Assembly (NCBI GenBank): GCA_030589825.1
Contig: JAUUZT010000012.1
Span: 1 to 10,490, forward strand
Origin: Dehalococcoidia bacterium
GTDB taxonomy: Bacteria > Chloroflexota > Dehalococcoidia > GIF9 > AB-539-J10
Reading direction: 5' to 3'
Length of the DNA stretch: 10,490 nucleotides
The position numbers were made by a program, and so were the translations under genes. Shown here one piece after another: positions 1-7,078 of the stretch; position 1 is the first letter of the stretch; every line of letters starts with the position of its first letter. The notes under the pieces were generated by a model. The model saw only the letters and a program-made list of their open reading frames with translations. It was not told the DNA's origin and made no database searches.

Positions 1-383
1 CTGTCTTTGAACTCACTTCTAGCATAATGTCCAGTAGCTACATATTCTATCCCAGAAGAGAGAATTTCCTCCAGTAAAAACCCAAACTTGATATATCGAT
101 TACATGCCAAGCATGGATTGGGAGTTCTTCCTCTTTGATATTCCTGATAAAAATAATCGATTACATACCTCTTAAATTCCTCTCGTAAATCTACCTGACG
201 AAAAGGAACATTCAGAGCAGTACAGATATTTCTAGCTAGATGCGCATGGTATTGAGATTTAGCTGAATCATGGAGCAACGCATGTACTCCCTCAATCTGG
301 TAACCACTTTTTATTAACAAGTAAGCAGCTACAGATGAATCCATTCCTCCACTTAAGGCCACTGCCACCCGGCCTTTACTCAT
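1..383 (-). CDS. mnmA: tRNA-specific 2-thiouridylase MnmA, N-terminal part (runs off left edge)
   Basis: This gene encodes the cytosolic enzyme that adenylates U34 of Lys/Glu/Gln tRNAs and inserts sulfur to give 2-thiouridine. Only the first 127 codons are present; the C-terminus lies beyond position 1. Visible motifs are the PP-loop ATP-binding signature SGGMDSS (residues 11-17), the NPCLACNRYIKFG block (89-101), whose second Cys (94) aligns with the catalytic Cys of MnmA (E. coli C102), and ATGHYAR (116-122). The ATG at 381-383 overlaps the tmk stop in an ATGA arrangement, so translation is probably coupled; upstream Shine-Dalgarno pairing is weak, which fits coupling. Residues 32-60 are less acidic than I expect for the family, so this may be a divergent MnmA. 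The family call rests mainly on the NPCxxCNxxIKFG block and is strong. Confidence 0.9.
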   Translation of the reverse strand, partial: MSKGRVAVALSGGMDSSVAAYLLIKSGYQIEGVHALLHDSAKSQYHAHLARNICTALNVPFRQVDLREEFKRYVIDYFYQEYQRGRTPNPCLACNRYIKFGFLLEEILSSGIEYVATGHYARSEFKD

Positions 384-1012
384 TTCAGTGAATGATTGCT
401 TTCTTTCAGCAGGTCGAGGATTTTTCTCCAAATAATACAAGCAATTTCTTTTCGTGGTAGAGAAGCATCGATTATACCCCATCGATCCGAGTCTAACGAA
501 GCCATCTTCAAATAACCTTCTCTCACACGACGATGAAACGAGATATCCATAGATTCAAAACGGTCATATATATCGCGTCTTCGAGCCAACCCTTCTTCAG
601 GGTCAATATCTAACAGAATAGTAAGATCCGGAACAAGTTTTTGAATTGTTAAGTCATTAACCCTTTCTATAGTAGTCATTGAGAGCCTTCGGCCGTAACC
701 CTGATAAGCAATAGTAGACGAGATAAAGCGATCACAGATAACAATTTTACCTGCTTGTAAAGCAGGTAAAATAACCTCTTTTAACAGTTGGGAACGGGAG
801 GCTGAAAAAAGAAAAAGCTCCGATTCAGGAGTAATAGGAATACTCCCTCTGTTTTTTAGTATCTTCCTAATCCTGGTCCCCAATAAAGTGCCCCCTGGCT
901 CAATTGTAAACACTGCAGGAATACCCTGATGACACAGTTTTCTATATAGAGCCCTGGCCTGTGTACTTTTTCCACAGCCTTCGCCACCTTCAAATACAAT
1001 AAACAAACTCAA
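380..1012 (-). CDS. tmk: Thymidylate kinase (dTMP kinase)
   Basis: Tmk phosphorylates dTMP to dTDP with ATP in the cytosol, the step after thymidylate synthase in dTTP synthesis. The 210-residue length is normal for the family. Visible are the P-loop EGGEGCGKST (8-17), the dTMP-site loop EPGGT (38-42), the DR motif in CDRFISSTIAYQGYGR (93-108), and an Arg-rich LID stretch GLARRRDIYDRFE (141-153). The usual TREPGGT reads TIEPGGT here, an Arg-to-Ile change. The start is TTG: an AGGA lies about 8 nt upstream, and an in-frame stop just beyond (1022-1024) rules out a longer N-terminus except a CTG two codons earlier. The gene lies 51 bp after the ATPase gene and overlaps mnmA by 4 bp. Its pathway partner thyX is in the same cluster. 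Confidence 0.95.
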   Translation of the reverse strand: MSLFIVFEGGEGCGKSTQARALYRKLCHQGIPAVFTIEPGGTLLGTRIRKILKNRGSIPITPESELFLFSASRSQLLKEVILPALQAGKIVICDRFISSTIAYQGYGRRLSMTTIERVNDLTIQKLVPDLTILLDIDPEEGLARRRDIYDRFESMDISFHRRVREGYLKMASLDSDRWGIIDASLPRKEIACIIWRKILDLLKESNHSLK

Positions 1013-1034
1013 ATGCAGTTCCTATCTTTCTATT

Positions 1035-1056
1035 GTTTTATTTTATTTAATAAAAC
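1035..1056. repeat. AT-rich inverted repeat between ATPase and tmk genes
   Basis: Perfect 8-bp arms GTTTTATT (1035-1042) and AATAAAAC (1049-1056) flank a 6-nt loop. The site lies 8-29 nt past the ATPase stop and about 23 nt before the tmk start. Only one G-C pair is present, so an RNA hairpin would be weak, and there is no GC-rich stem followed by a U-tract as in an intrinsic terminator. It may be chance in AT-rich spacer sequence. Confidence 0.3.
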
Positions 1057-1063
1057 TGTACCT

Positions 1064-2458
1064 TCAATATACACTCTCACGTCGTTTAGCAATTAGGTTT
1101 TGTAAACGATGAATGTAGCCACTTTCCGAATCAGGGGGGAAGACTACGCCTAAGCATTGCTTCATTTGTGAAATACTGTTATTCCGAAGTACATAGATTG
1201 AGGTGCCCGTCATCTCGGCATCTCTTATTCTCTGAGACTTTTTTCGGTAGTAACTACGTGTAGTAAGAAAAATATCAGCCTGCTTTAGGTCATCTATAAT
1301 CCTCAGATTTCTTTTCTCTTCCTTTGCACATTTTTGTAATAATGACCGATTCACGCCAAAAATATAAATATGTAGCGCCTCTTCATCTGCTTCTTTCGCT
1401 TCTCTATCATCATTCTCCTGTCTGTTACCCTCATGCAAAGTAGTCAGCTCTTTCACCTGGACTTCTCCGGCCTCATCCAACCAACGGAGCTCTCCTGGAA
1501 CAGATTGATGGTGCAAGATAGCATCTACTGCACTAACAACATTTGGATGAACAACCACTTTATTGTAATCTAAAATCTCGACTACTGCATCAAATGTAGG
1601 GGGCGCTTTACGCTCAAGAATTGATTTCTGCGTATGGCGGCGCTTCGCCTCTTCATCTCCTAACGTAACCGTCTGAATGCCCCCAATGAGATCAGATAGC
1701 GTAGGGTTCATAATCAGATTTTCTAGTGTATTGCCATGTGCTGTACCTACCAATTGGACTCCTCTTTCTGCAATAGTCCTAGCCGCCTGGGCTTCAAGTT
1801 CGGTACCTATCTCATCAATGATAATCGCTTCGGGCATATGATTTTCTACTGCTTCGATCATCACTGCATGTTGCATAGCAGGTGTAGCTACCTGCATTCT
1901 CCGTGCATGTCCAATGGCTGGATGAGGAATATCACCATCTCCAGCTATCTCATTAGAAGTATCTATTACGATAACACGTTTCTTTAAATCATCTGCCAAT
2001 ACCCTGGCTACCTCGCGTAACATGGTTGTCTTTCCAACACCTGGACACCCCAGAAGCAAAACGCTTTGTCCTGACTCAACAAGGTCCAAGATTATCTTCA
2101 CCGTGCCAAATACTGCTCTTCCCACACGACAGGTCAACCCAATTATCCGACCACTTCTATTACGCATTGCTGAAATGCGATGTAATGTGCGCTCAATGCC
2201 AGCCCTGTTATCCCCACTGAATTGACTAATACGAGATACTATATAATCAATATCAGCAGAGGTAATCTCTTCCGAACCGAGAATAAACTCCTGGTGGAGA
2301 AAACGAACTTCCGGTAGCCTCCCCAAATCCATGACTATTTCCAGAAGCTCGTTATAGTTTGTTTTCTGGTAAATCAGCTCACAAATACGAGAAGGCAATA
2401 TACCTAGCAATTCGTCCAAGTCATCTGCAACTACCCTCTGCAAATCTGTCTTTACCAC
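1064..2458 (-). CDS. Ycf45/SpoIIIAA-like AAA ATPase with degenerate R3H-type C-terminus
   Basis: This is a P-loop ATPase of the type annotated in bacteria and plastids as Ycf45 or R3H-domain single-stranded nucleic-acid-binding protein, related to SpoIIIAA. Its physiological role is not established. The N-terminal region (1-120) carries the family's DDLDELLGILP stretch. The ATPase core shows Walker A GCPGVGKTT (137-145), the NEIAGDGDIPHP...GHARRMQV block (169-190), Walker B AIIIDEIG (211-218) and a GTAHGNT sensor-like loop (238-244). An acidic linker (about 343-362) precedes a small domain (363-440) containing RIIDDLKQAD and YYRKKSQ. The protein ends at YIHRLQNLIAKRRESVY, where relatives as I recall them have YIRRLQH and continue about 15-20 residues. 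The start is GTG, overlapping the pdxS stop by 7 bp; AGAGG directly abuts it, so the exact start is uncertain, but it must precede residue 12. Cytosolic; no membrane segments seen. Confidence 0.85.
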   Translation of the reverse strand: MVKTDLQRVVADDLDELLGILPSRICELIYQKTNYNELLEIVMDLGRLPEVRFLHQEFILGSEEITSADIDYIVSRISQFSGDNRAGIERTLHRISAMRNRSGRIIGLTCRVGRAVFGTVKIILDLVESGQSVLLLGCPGVGKTTMLREVARVLADDLKKRVIVIDTSNEIAGDGDIPHPAIGHARRMQVATPAMQHAVMIEAVENHMPEAIIIDEIGTELEAQAARTIAERGVQLVGTAHGNTLENLIMNPTLSDLIGGIQTVTLGDEEAKRRHTQKSILERKAPPTFDAVVEILDYNKVVVHPNVVSAVDAILHHQSVPGELRWLDEAGEVQVKELTTLHEGNRQENDDREAKEADEEALHIYIFGVNRSLLQKCAKEEKRNLRIIDDLKQADIFLTTRSYYRKKSQRIRDAEMTGTSIYVLRNNSISQMKQCLGVVFPPDSESGYIHRLQNLIAKRRESVY

Positions 2459-3333
2459 CCTCTGGTAGCTAATAATTCTTGTTGAGGTATAGTCTTTATA
2501 TCCAAGCCCGGCATTGCCTCCCCCAATCCTCTAGAACACTCAGTGATTATAGCAGGGTCCTGATAATGAGTAGTAGCCTTCACTATGGCTTTTGCCATAG
2601 TTGAGGGATTACTAGACTTAAATATACCTGACCCAACAAATACACCATCGGCTCCCAATTGCATCATTAAAGCCGCATCTGCAGGTGTGGCTATCCCCCC
2701 AGCAGCAAAGTTCACCACCGGCAATTTTCCGGTTTTATGCACTTCAAGTAGCAACTCTAAGGAGGTGCCGAGCATTTTTGCTTCAGCAACTAACTGTTCT
2801 TCCAATAGAGACTTTACTTTGCGAACCTCATCCTGCACAGTACGCATATGCCTAACAGCTTCAACTATATTACCCGTACCTGCTTCTCCCTTGGTCCTTA
2901 TCATAGCTGCCCCTTCCGAAATACGCCTCAATGCTTCGCCTAAGTCCCTACAACCACAAACAAAAGGAACATTGAACTCATGCTTCCATACATGATGGCT
3001 TTCATCAGCGGGGGTAAGAACTTCGGATTCATCAATAAAATCCACACCCATGGCTGATAAAAGTTGTGCTTCGACAAAATGACCAATACGGCACTTTGCC
3101 ATCACGGGGATACTAACAGTATCCATTATTGCTTGTATTATAGTTGGATCTGCCATACGAGCTACTCCACCAGCAGCACGTATATCCGACGGCACCCTTT
3201 CCAGAGCCATAACTGCACATGCTCCGGCATCTTCTGCAATCTTGGCATGCTCTGGCGTAACCACATCCATAATTACTCCACCCTTGAGCATTTTCGCCAA
3301 ACCAGTTTTAGTAATCCATGTACCTTTCTCCAT
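2452..3333 (-). CDS. pdxS: Pyridoxal 5'-phosphate synthase, lyase subunit PdxS (Pdx1)
   Basis: PdxS condenses ribose 5-phosphate, glyceraldehyde 3-phosphate and ammonia into pyridoxal 5'-phosphate; the ammonia normally comes from the glutaminase PdxT. The protein is a full-length 293-residue TIM barrel. Key residues are visible: Asp23 (VIMDVV), the Schiff-base Lys80 (MAKCRIGH) and the second active-site Lys148 (RTKGEAGTGN), equivalent to D24, K81 and K149 of B. subtilis PdxS. FVCGCRDLGEA (124-134) and VNFAAGGIATPADAAL are family hallmarks. The residue after Lys80 is Cys, where B. subtilis has Ala, a tolerated variant. The ATG start has a very good ribosome binding site, two abutting AGGAG copies (3344-3348 and 3349-3353), the nearer 10 nt from the ATG, and a candidate promoter just upstream. 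pdxT is not adjacent on either side. Confidence 0.98.
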   Translation of the reverse strand: MEKGTWITKTGLAKMLKGGVIMDVVTPEHAKIAEDAGACAVMALERVPSDIRAAGGVARMADPTIIQAIMDTVSIPVMAKCRIGHFVEAQLLSAMGVDFIDESEVLTPADESHHVWKHEFNVPFVCGCRDLGEALRRISEGAAMIRTKGEAGTGNIVEAVRHMRTVQDEVRKVKSLLEEQLVAEAKMLGTSLELLLEVHKTGKLPVVNFAAGGIATPADAALMMQLGADGVFVGSGIFKSSNPSTMAKAIVKATTHYQDPAIITECSRGLGEAMPGLDIKTIPQQELLATRGW

Positions 3334-3357
3334 TTTCTCTAATCTCCTCTCCTATCC

Positions 3358-3386
3358 ATCATAATACTTATCACTTTCTTTGGCAA
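3358..3386 (-). promoter_or_regulatory. Candidate sigma70-type promoter for pdxS
   Basis: On the minus strand, TTGCCA (3381-3386, 5 of 6 to TTGACA) is separated by exactly 17 nt from TATGAT (3358-3363, 5 of 6 to TATAAT). Transcription would start near 3351, giving a leader of about 18 nt that includes the pdxS-proximal AGGAG. It lies within the 84-bp rsmG-pdxS gap, so it would be an internal promoter of the larger operon. It was identified by eye; no transcription data are available. Confidence 0.5.
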
Positions 3387-3417
3387 ATAAAGCACTCCCA
3401 ATAACAGAACCAGGTTA

Positions 3418-4170
3418 CTAATTATTCTTCCCGATAGGCCTTCTGGCTGGCATACCACTGCGTCGAGGATATTTTTCGGGTGTTGAACGAATTTTCTCAA
3501 CAACCACTAGATAACGCTCCTCATCTAGTTCCTCAATATTCATTTTCTCCGTTCTTACAAACTTACCCCCCAGAATATCAATAGCTTCATTTGCCTTCTC
3601 TATTTCCTGCTCAATTTTACCTTTCTTATGAGCCACTAACCTCCCTCCAATTCGACAGAAAGGCAAAGTCAATTCAACAAGTGTAGACATTGGCGCAACC
3701 GCTCTTGAAACAACTAAGTCAAATTGCTGACGATATGCAGGAAAATGAGCCATTTCCTCAGCCCTCCCTGTTATTACTTCTACATCTAGCAACTGCAGTT
3801 TCTCAACCATATGAACCAGAAAGGCTGTCTTCTTTGCTGTAGAATCAAGAAGCGCCAACCTGACCTGAGGCAAGATTATTTTAAGAGGAATTCCTGGAAA
3901 ACCTGCTCCAGTGCCTATATCTATGATATTCAGGTGAGGGTTAGTTAATTCCTCTCCAGTAATAACTGAGATTACAGTTAAAGAATCAAGAAAATGCTTT
4001 ACCTTCACTGCCTTGTAATCTGTTATTGCAGTCAGGTTTATCTTTTTATTCCAGTCCAACAATTCTTGGTAATATAGTCTAAACAGCTTTTGATGCTTAA
4101 TATCAACTTCTATTCCCAGTTTACGAACTCCAGCAACAAGCTCTTCCATACTTGCACTTTTGTTATTCAC
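3418..4170 (-). CDS. rsmG: 16S rRNA (guanine527-N7)-methyltransferase RsmG (GidB)
   Basis: RsmG is an S-adenosylmethionine-dependent methyltransferase that makes m7G527 in 16S rRNA; loss of this mark gives low-level streptomycin resistance in several bacteria. The length (250 residues) fits the family. Visible are NKKINLTAI (41-49), SAM-binding motif I DIGTGAGFPGIPL (84-96), FDLVVSRAVAPM (150-161), the basic HKKGK loop (181-185), and the characteristic C-terminal KYPRRSGMPARRPI (233-246). The start is given as GTG at 4168-4170, because an in-frame stop lies two codons further upstream; ATG at codon 8 (4147-4149) is an equally acceptable start, since neither has a strong Shine-Dalgarno site. 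The gene begins 24 bp after the thyX stop, so co-transcription is likely. Confidence 0.96.
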   Translation of the reverse strand: MNNKSASMEELVAGVRKLGIEVDIKHQKLFRLYYQELLDWNKKINLTAITDYKAVKVKHFLDSLTVISVITGEELTNPHLNIIDIGTGAGFPGIPLKIILPQVRLALLDSTAKKTAFLVHMVEKLQLLDVEVITGRAEEMAHFPAYRQQFDLVVSRAVAPMSTLVELTLPFCRIGGRLVAHKKGKIEQEIEKANEAIDILGGKFVRTEKMNIEELDEERYLVVVEKIRSTPEKYPRRSGMPARRPIGKNN

Positions 4171-4194
4171 ACTTTATGCACTCACAGTGACAGG

Positions 4195-4788
4195 CTACAA
4201 ATCAGCAAACACCTGAGGGGCTATTTCTTTTACAATTCTTTTTATCTCTCCGGCTACTAATCTTATCTCCGGTAATGCTCGCTTGCTCGTCCTTAACTTA
4301 ATAATTTGCCGAATCTCACGAAAATTCCAGGTGCAGATTATTTGCGTCTCACAAGCATTTGGAAGAACATAACGAGCTATCTCTGGCTTTATCCCTTCAG
4401 CCAACAATTGTTGATAAGCTCCCCAGCAAACTTCCATAGCATTCTTGAAACACCGTCTCCCTGAATCTCCTTTTTCAATGATCTCAGGAGGTTCAATATA
4501 CCTGGGCTCATCCTCCCTTACATACCTCTGGCTCCTCTGGCTATAGCTTGCCAACCTGTGTCGAACCAATTCATGTGTCAAGACACGGCTAGCTCGAATA
4601 TAGAAAGTGGCACAAGCATGCTCAACCATTGACTCATGACCAATCTCCAACCATTTTTGAATTCGGTCTGGTTGCGTACCTGTTTTATCCTGAGTATCCC
4701 AGCATAATCTCCCCGCTCTCTCTATCAAATTCTCAGGTTCCGGAGTAACAGCCAGCAGTTTTACTTCAACATCATACCCTTCTATCAT
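4195..4788 (-). CDS. thyX: Flavin-dependent thymidylate synthase ThyX
   Basis: ThyX methylates dUMP to dTMP using methylene-tetrahydrofolate as carbon donor and FADH2 as reductant. It is unrelated in structure to ThyA and is common in anaerobes and thermophiles. The diagnostic RHRx7S signature is present as RHRLASYSQRS (residues 76-86). Upstream lies HESMVEHA (51-58), another conserved block, and the C-terminal substrate-binding helix is KLRTSKRALPEIRLVA (164-179). At 197 residues it is at the short end of the family. The ATG start is supported by AAGGTGA 3-9 nt upstream. It is the first gene after a 193-bp gap from the acyl-CoA ligase gene and is followed closely by rsmG. tmk, encoding the next enzyme in the pathway, is four genes downstream. 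No thyA is visible in the window. Confidence 0.97.
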   Translation of the reverse strand: MIEGYDVEVKLLAVTPEPENLIERAGRLCWDTQDKTGTQPDRIQKWLEIGHESMVEHACATFYIRASRVLTHELVRHRLASYSQRSQRYVREDEPRYIEPPEIIEKGDSGRRCFKNAMEVCWGAYQQLLAEGIKPEIARYVLPNACETQIICTWNFREIRQIIKLRTSKRALPEIRLVAGEIKRIVKEIAPQVFADL

Positions 4789-4825
4789 GCTTCACCTTCT
4801 TCATTATGTAATTCACCCATTACTT

Positions 4826-4842
4826 AATTAATATTATTAATT
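4826..4842. repeat. Short AT-only inverted repeat upstream of thyX
   Basis: AATTAAT (4826-4832) and ATTAATT (4836-4842) form perfect 7-bp arms around ATT, 38-54 nt before the thyX ATG. The composition is entirely A/T within an AT-rich spacer, so it may be chance or a weak operator or promoter-region element. The 193-bp spacer around it (4789-4981) contains no gene and no convincing terminator that I could see. Confidence 0.2.
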
Positions 4843-4981
4843 GTATTTCTAATTATCCCATTGAAATCTTATGTTACAGCATATCAAAACATCATAGAAA
4901 GAGAAAAGTGTGCACATTCCGACATAAACCCATCAGTATGATTTACGACAGAACACAGACAATAGACACATCAAAGAGTAG

Positions 4982-7078
4982 TTATTTTAAAATAATACGA
5001 GCATCAACAACTATGCAACCCAATTGTTGTTGATACATGAAGACAGGATTAGCATCTATCTCTTTAATCTCATCAAAATCGTAAACTAATTGACTCAAGC
5101 GGCTTATACTTTCCGCAACAGCATCAATATCTCGGGGAATTTGCCCTCTCAGCCCCTCAAATATTGGACAGGCCCTGGTTTCCCGAATCATTTCTATCGC
5201 TTTTTCTTTACTTACAGGTGCTATTCTAAAAACTATATCTTTTAATAGCTCAACAAAAATACCCCCCAGTCCAAACATCACCATAGAACCAAAAACCCTA
5301 TCGCAAATAGACCCGATGATGATTTCTGTCCCAGCTTTGGCCATTTTCTGTATTGCTACTCCCTGAACTATAGCCTTCGCATTGTACTTTCGTGCATTAT
5401 TGACCAACAGGTTATAAGTCTCCCTTACTTCTCTTTCATTACTCACTCCTACTTTTACTCCGCCAGCATCAGTCTTATGTAAAATTTGAGGAGAGGATAT
5501 TTTCATGACAACAGGATATCCAATATTGTTAGCTAAAGATACTGCTTCATCTTTATCCTTTGCTAGAAATGTCTCAACTACAGGTAGTCTATACGCAGAA
5601 AGAATTTCCTTTGACTCTAATTCGTTAAGCTCTTTTCTCCCTTCAGCTATTATGCTATTAAGGCTCTCTCTGACTTTCTTCTTGTTGACATCTGTATAAG
5701 GCTTGTAACTTAAAATATTTGAATCACCAGCTTGTGCCAATTCATGCAAAGCAGCCATAGCATTTACTGCAACTTCGATTCCGTCGTAAGCAGGGACACT
5801 ATTCTCGATAAGGCTAGTTATCGCTATACGGCATTCTGCTCCGCCAAGAAAAGCAGCTACAACTGGTTTGTCAGTAACTTCAGAATCCCTTATACTTTTA
5901 ACAATCGCTTCAGCCATTGCTAAGGGAGATGTTGTAGAAGTTATACTGTAGAGTACGATAACTCCATCTACCCAATCATGTAATAAAGCCGTTTTCATCG
6001 CGTCATGATATGTAGAGGCTGTTGCCATCCCAGTAAGGTCTATCGGGTTCTTAGAGCTACCAAAAGGGGGCATGTATTTCTGCATATCCCGCTGTAGTGT
6101 TTCATCAGCCTCGTTCAAAGAAATACCATTTAATTCCGAGGCATCTGCAGTTAAAACTCCAGCCCCACCACCATTAGTGATAACAAGTAAATTATCACCT
6201 CTCAACGGAGGCTGAATAGCTAGCGCCTTAGAACGATAAAAAAGTGCACTCAGACTCCTGGCTTTTACTACACCACATTGTTTCATGGCTGCATCAAACA
6301 TTTCATTGCCCACAGCCATAGAGCCAGTATGTGAAGCTGCAGCAGCAGCTCCTCTCATAGATACACCAGCCTTCAATACTATAATAGGTTTAGTACAGCG
6401 CTCCGCTGCTTTCATGAAAGCACGACCATCTTTTAATCCTTCTATATAAATAGCAATGGTCTCTACGTCTGAATCAGTATTGAAATAATCAATTACTTCA
6501 TCAATCTGAACATCAGACATATTACCTATACTTACCAAATATGAAATGCCTATGCTTTCAACCCAAGATTTAGCATCTACTGCCACAATCATTGCTCCGC
6601 TCTGAGAGATCAAAGCTATCTTACCTGAATAAGGCAAGCATGGGGCAAAAGAAGCATTGCATTTACTGGGATTACTTAGAATCCCCACAACATTAGGGCC
6701 AACAATCCTCATTCCATACTTGCTGGCCATAGTGACAAGTTCTTCCTCTAATGCTAAATTATCTGCCTCGGCAAAACCCGCACTTATTACTACAGCAAAT
6801 TTAGTTCCCATCTTTCCACATTCTCTAACAGCATTAACACAAAAGCGCGCTGGTATAGCTAATATAGCCAAGTCTATCTCATGTTTGGGAATATCAAGAA
6901 CCGACTTATATGCTTTAATCCCCAGAATATTTGACTCCTTAAGGTTAACTGGAAAGATTTCCCCTGGGTATCCCCCCTTTAATAAATTATTAACTACACT
7001 ATAACCAATTTTCCCAGGCAAACTCGATGCCCCTATAACTATAATTGATCTCGGTTTAAATAATTTCTTTAAATCCAT
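4982..7078 (-). CDS. Acetate/acyl-CoA ligase (ADP-forming), fused alpha-beta subunits
   Basis: This enzyme of the NDP-forming acyl-CoA synthetase superfamily converts acyl-CoA, ADP and phosphate to acid, CoA and ATP, a substrate-level phosphorylation step typical of anaerobic fermentation; some homologues run in reverse. The 698 residues comprise a Rossmann CoA-binding domain (about 1-135, starting SIIVIGASS), two flavodoxin-like ligase domains (about 150-455) with SQSGAM (158-163) and the phosphorylated His250 in SHTGS, and an ATP-grasp domain (about 470-698) with the second transfer His534 in ILHKTDAGG and FGLGGIFVE (602-610). Both catalytic histidines are present, so it should be active; the acyl substrate cannot be read from sequence. 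The usual GPNCxG loop reads GPNVVG (127-132). The ATG has only weak Shine-Dalgarno pairing. It is separated from thyX by 193 bp and may be a separate transcript. Confidence 0.93.
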   Translation of the reverse strand: MDLKKLFKPRSIIVIGASSLPGKIGYSVVNNLLKGGYPGEIFPVNLKESNILGIKAYKSVLDIPKHEIDLAILAIPARFCVNAVRECGKMGTKFAVVISAGFAEADNLALEEELVTMASKYGMRIVGPNVVGILSNPSKCNASFAPCLPYSGKIALISQSGAMIVAVDAKSWVESIGISYLVSIGNMSDVQIDEVIDYFNTDSDVETIAIYIEGLKDGRAFMKAAERCTKPIIVLKAGVSMRGAAAAASHTGSMAVGNEMFDAAMKQCGVVKARSLSALFYRSKALAIQPPLRGDNLLVITNGGGAGVLTADASELNGISLNEADETLQRDMQKYMPPFGSSKNPIDLTGMATASTYHDAMKTALLHDWVDGVIVLYSITSTTSPLAMAEAIVKSIRDSEVTDKPVVAAFLGGAECRIAITSLIENSVPAYDGIEVAVNAMAALHELAQAGDSNILSYKPYTDVNKKKVRESLNSIIAEGRKELNELESKEILSAYRLPVVETFLAKDKDEAVSLANNIGYPVVMKISSPQILHKTDAGGVKVGVSNEREVRETYNLLVNNARKYNAKAIVQGVAIQKMAKAGTEIIIGSICDRVFGSMVMFGLGGIFVELLKDIVFRIAPVSKEKAIEMIRETRACPIFEGLRGQIPRDIDAVAESISRLSQLVYDFDEIKEIDANPVFMYQQQLGCIVVDARIILK

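Noticed and set aside
2585..2995. 136-codon plus-strand open frame
   Set aside because: It lies entirely antisense within pdxS, whose protein is unmistakable; it is a shadow of that gene.
4789..4981. Promoter for thyX
   Set aside because: Several -10-like hexamers (such as TACAAT and GATAAT) exist on the minus strand, but none has a good -35 at 16-18 nt; no specific call is supported.
6657..7004. 115-codon plus-strand open frame
   Set aside because: It is antisense inside the acyl-CoA ligase gene and shows no family motif.
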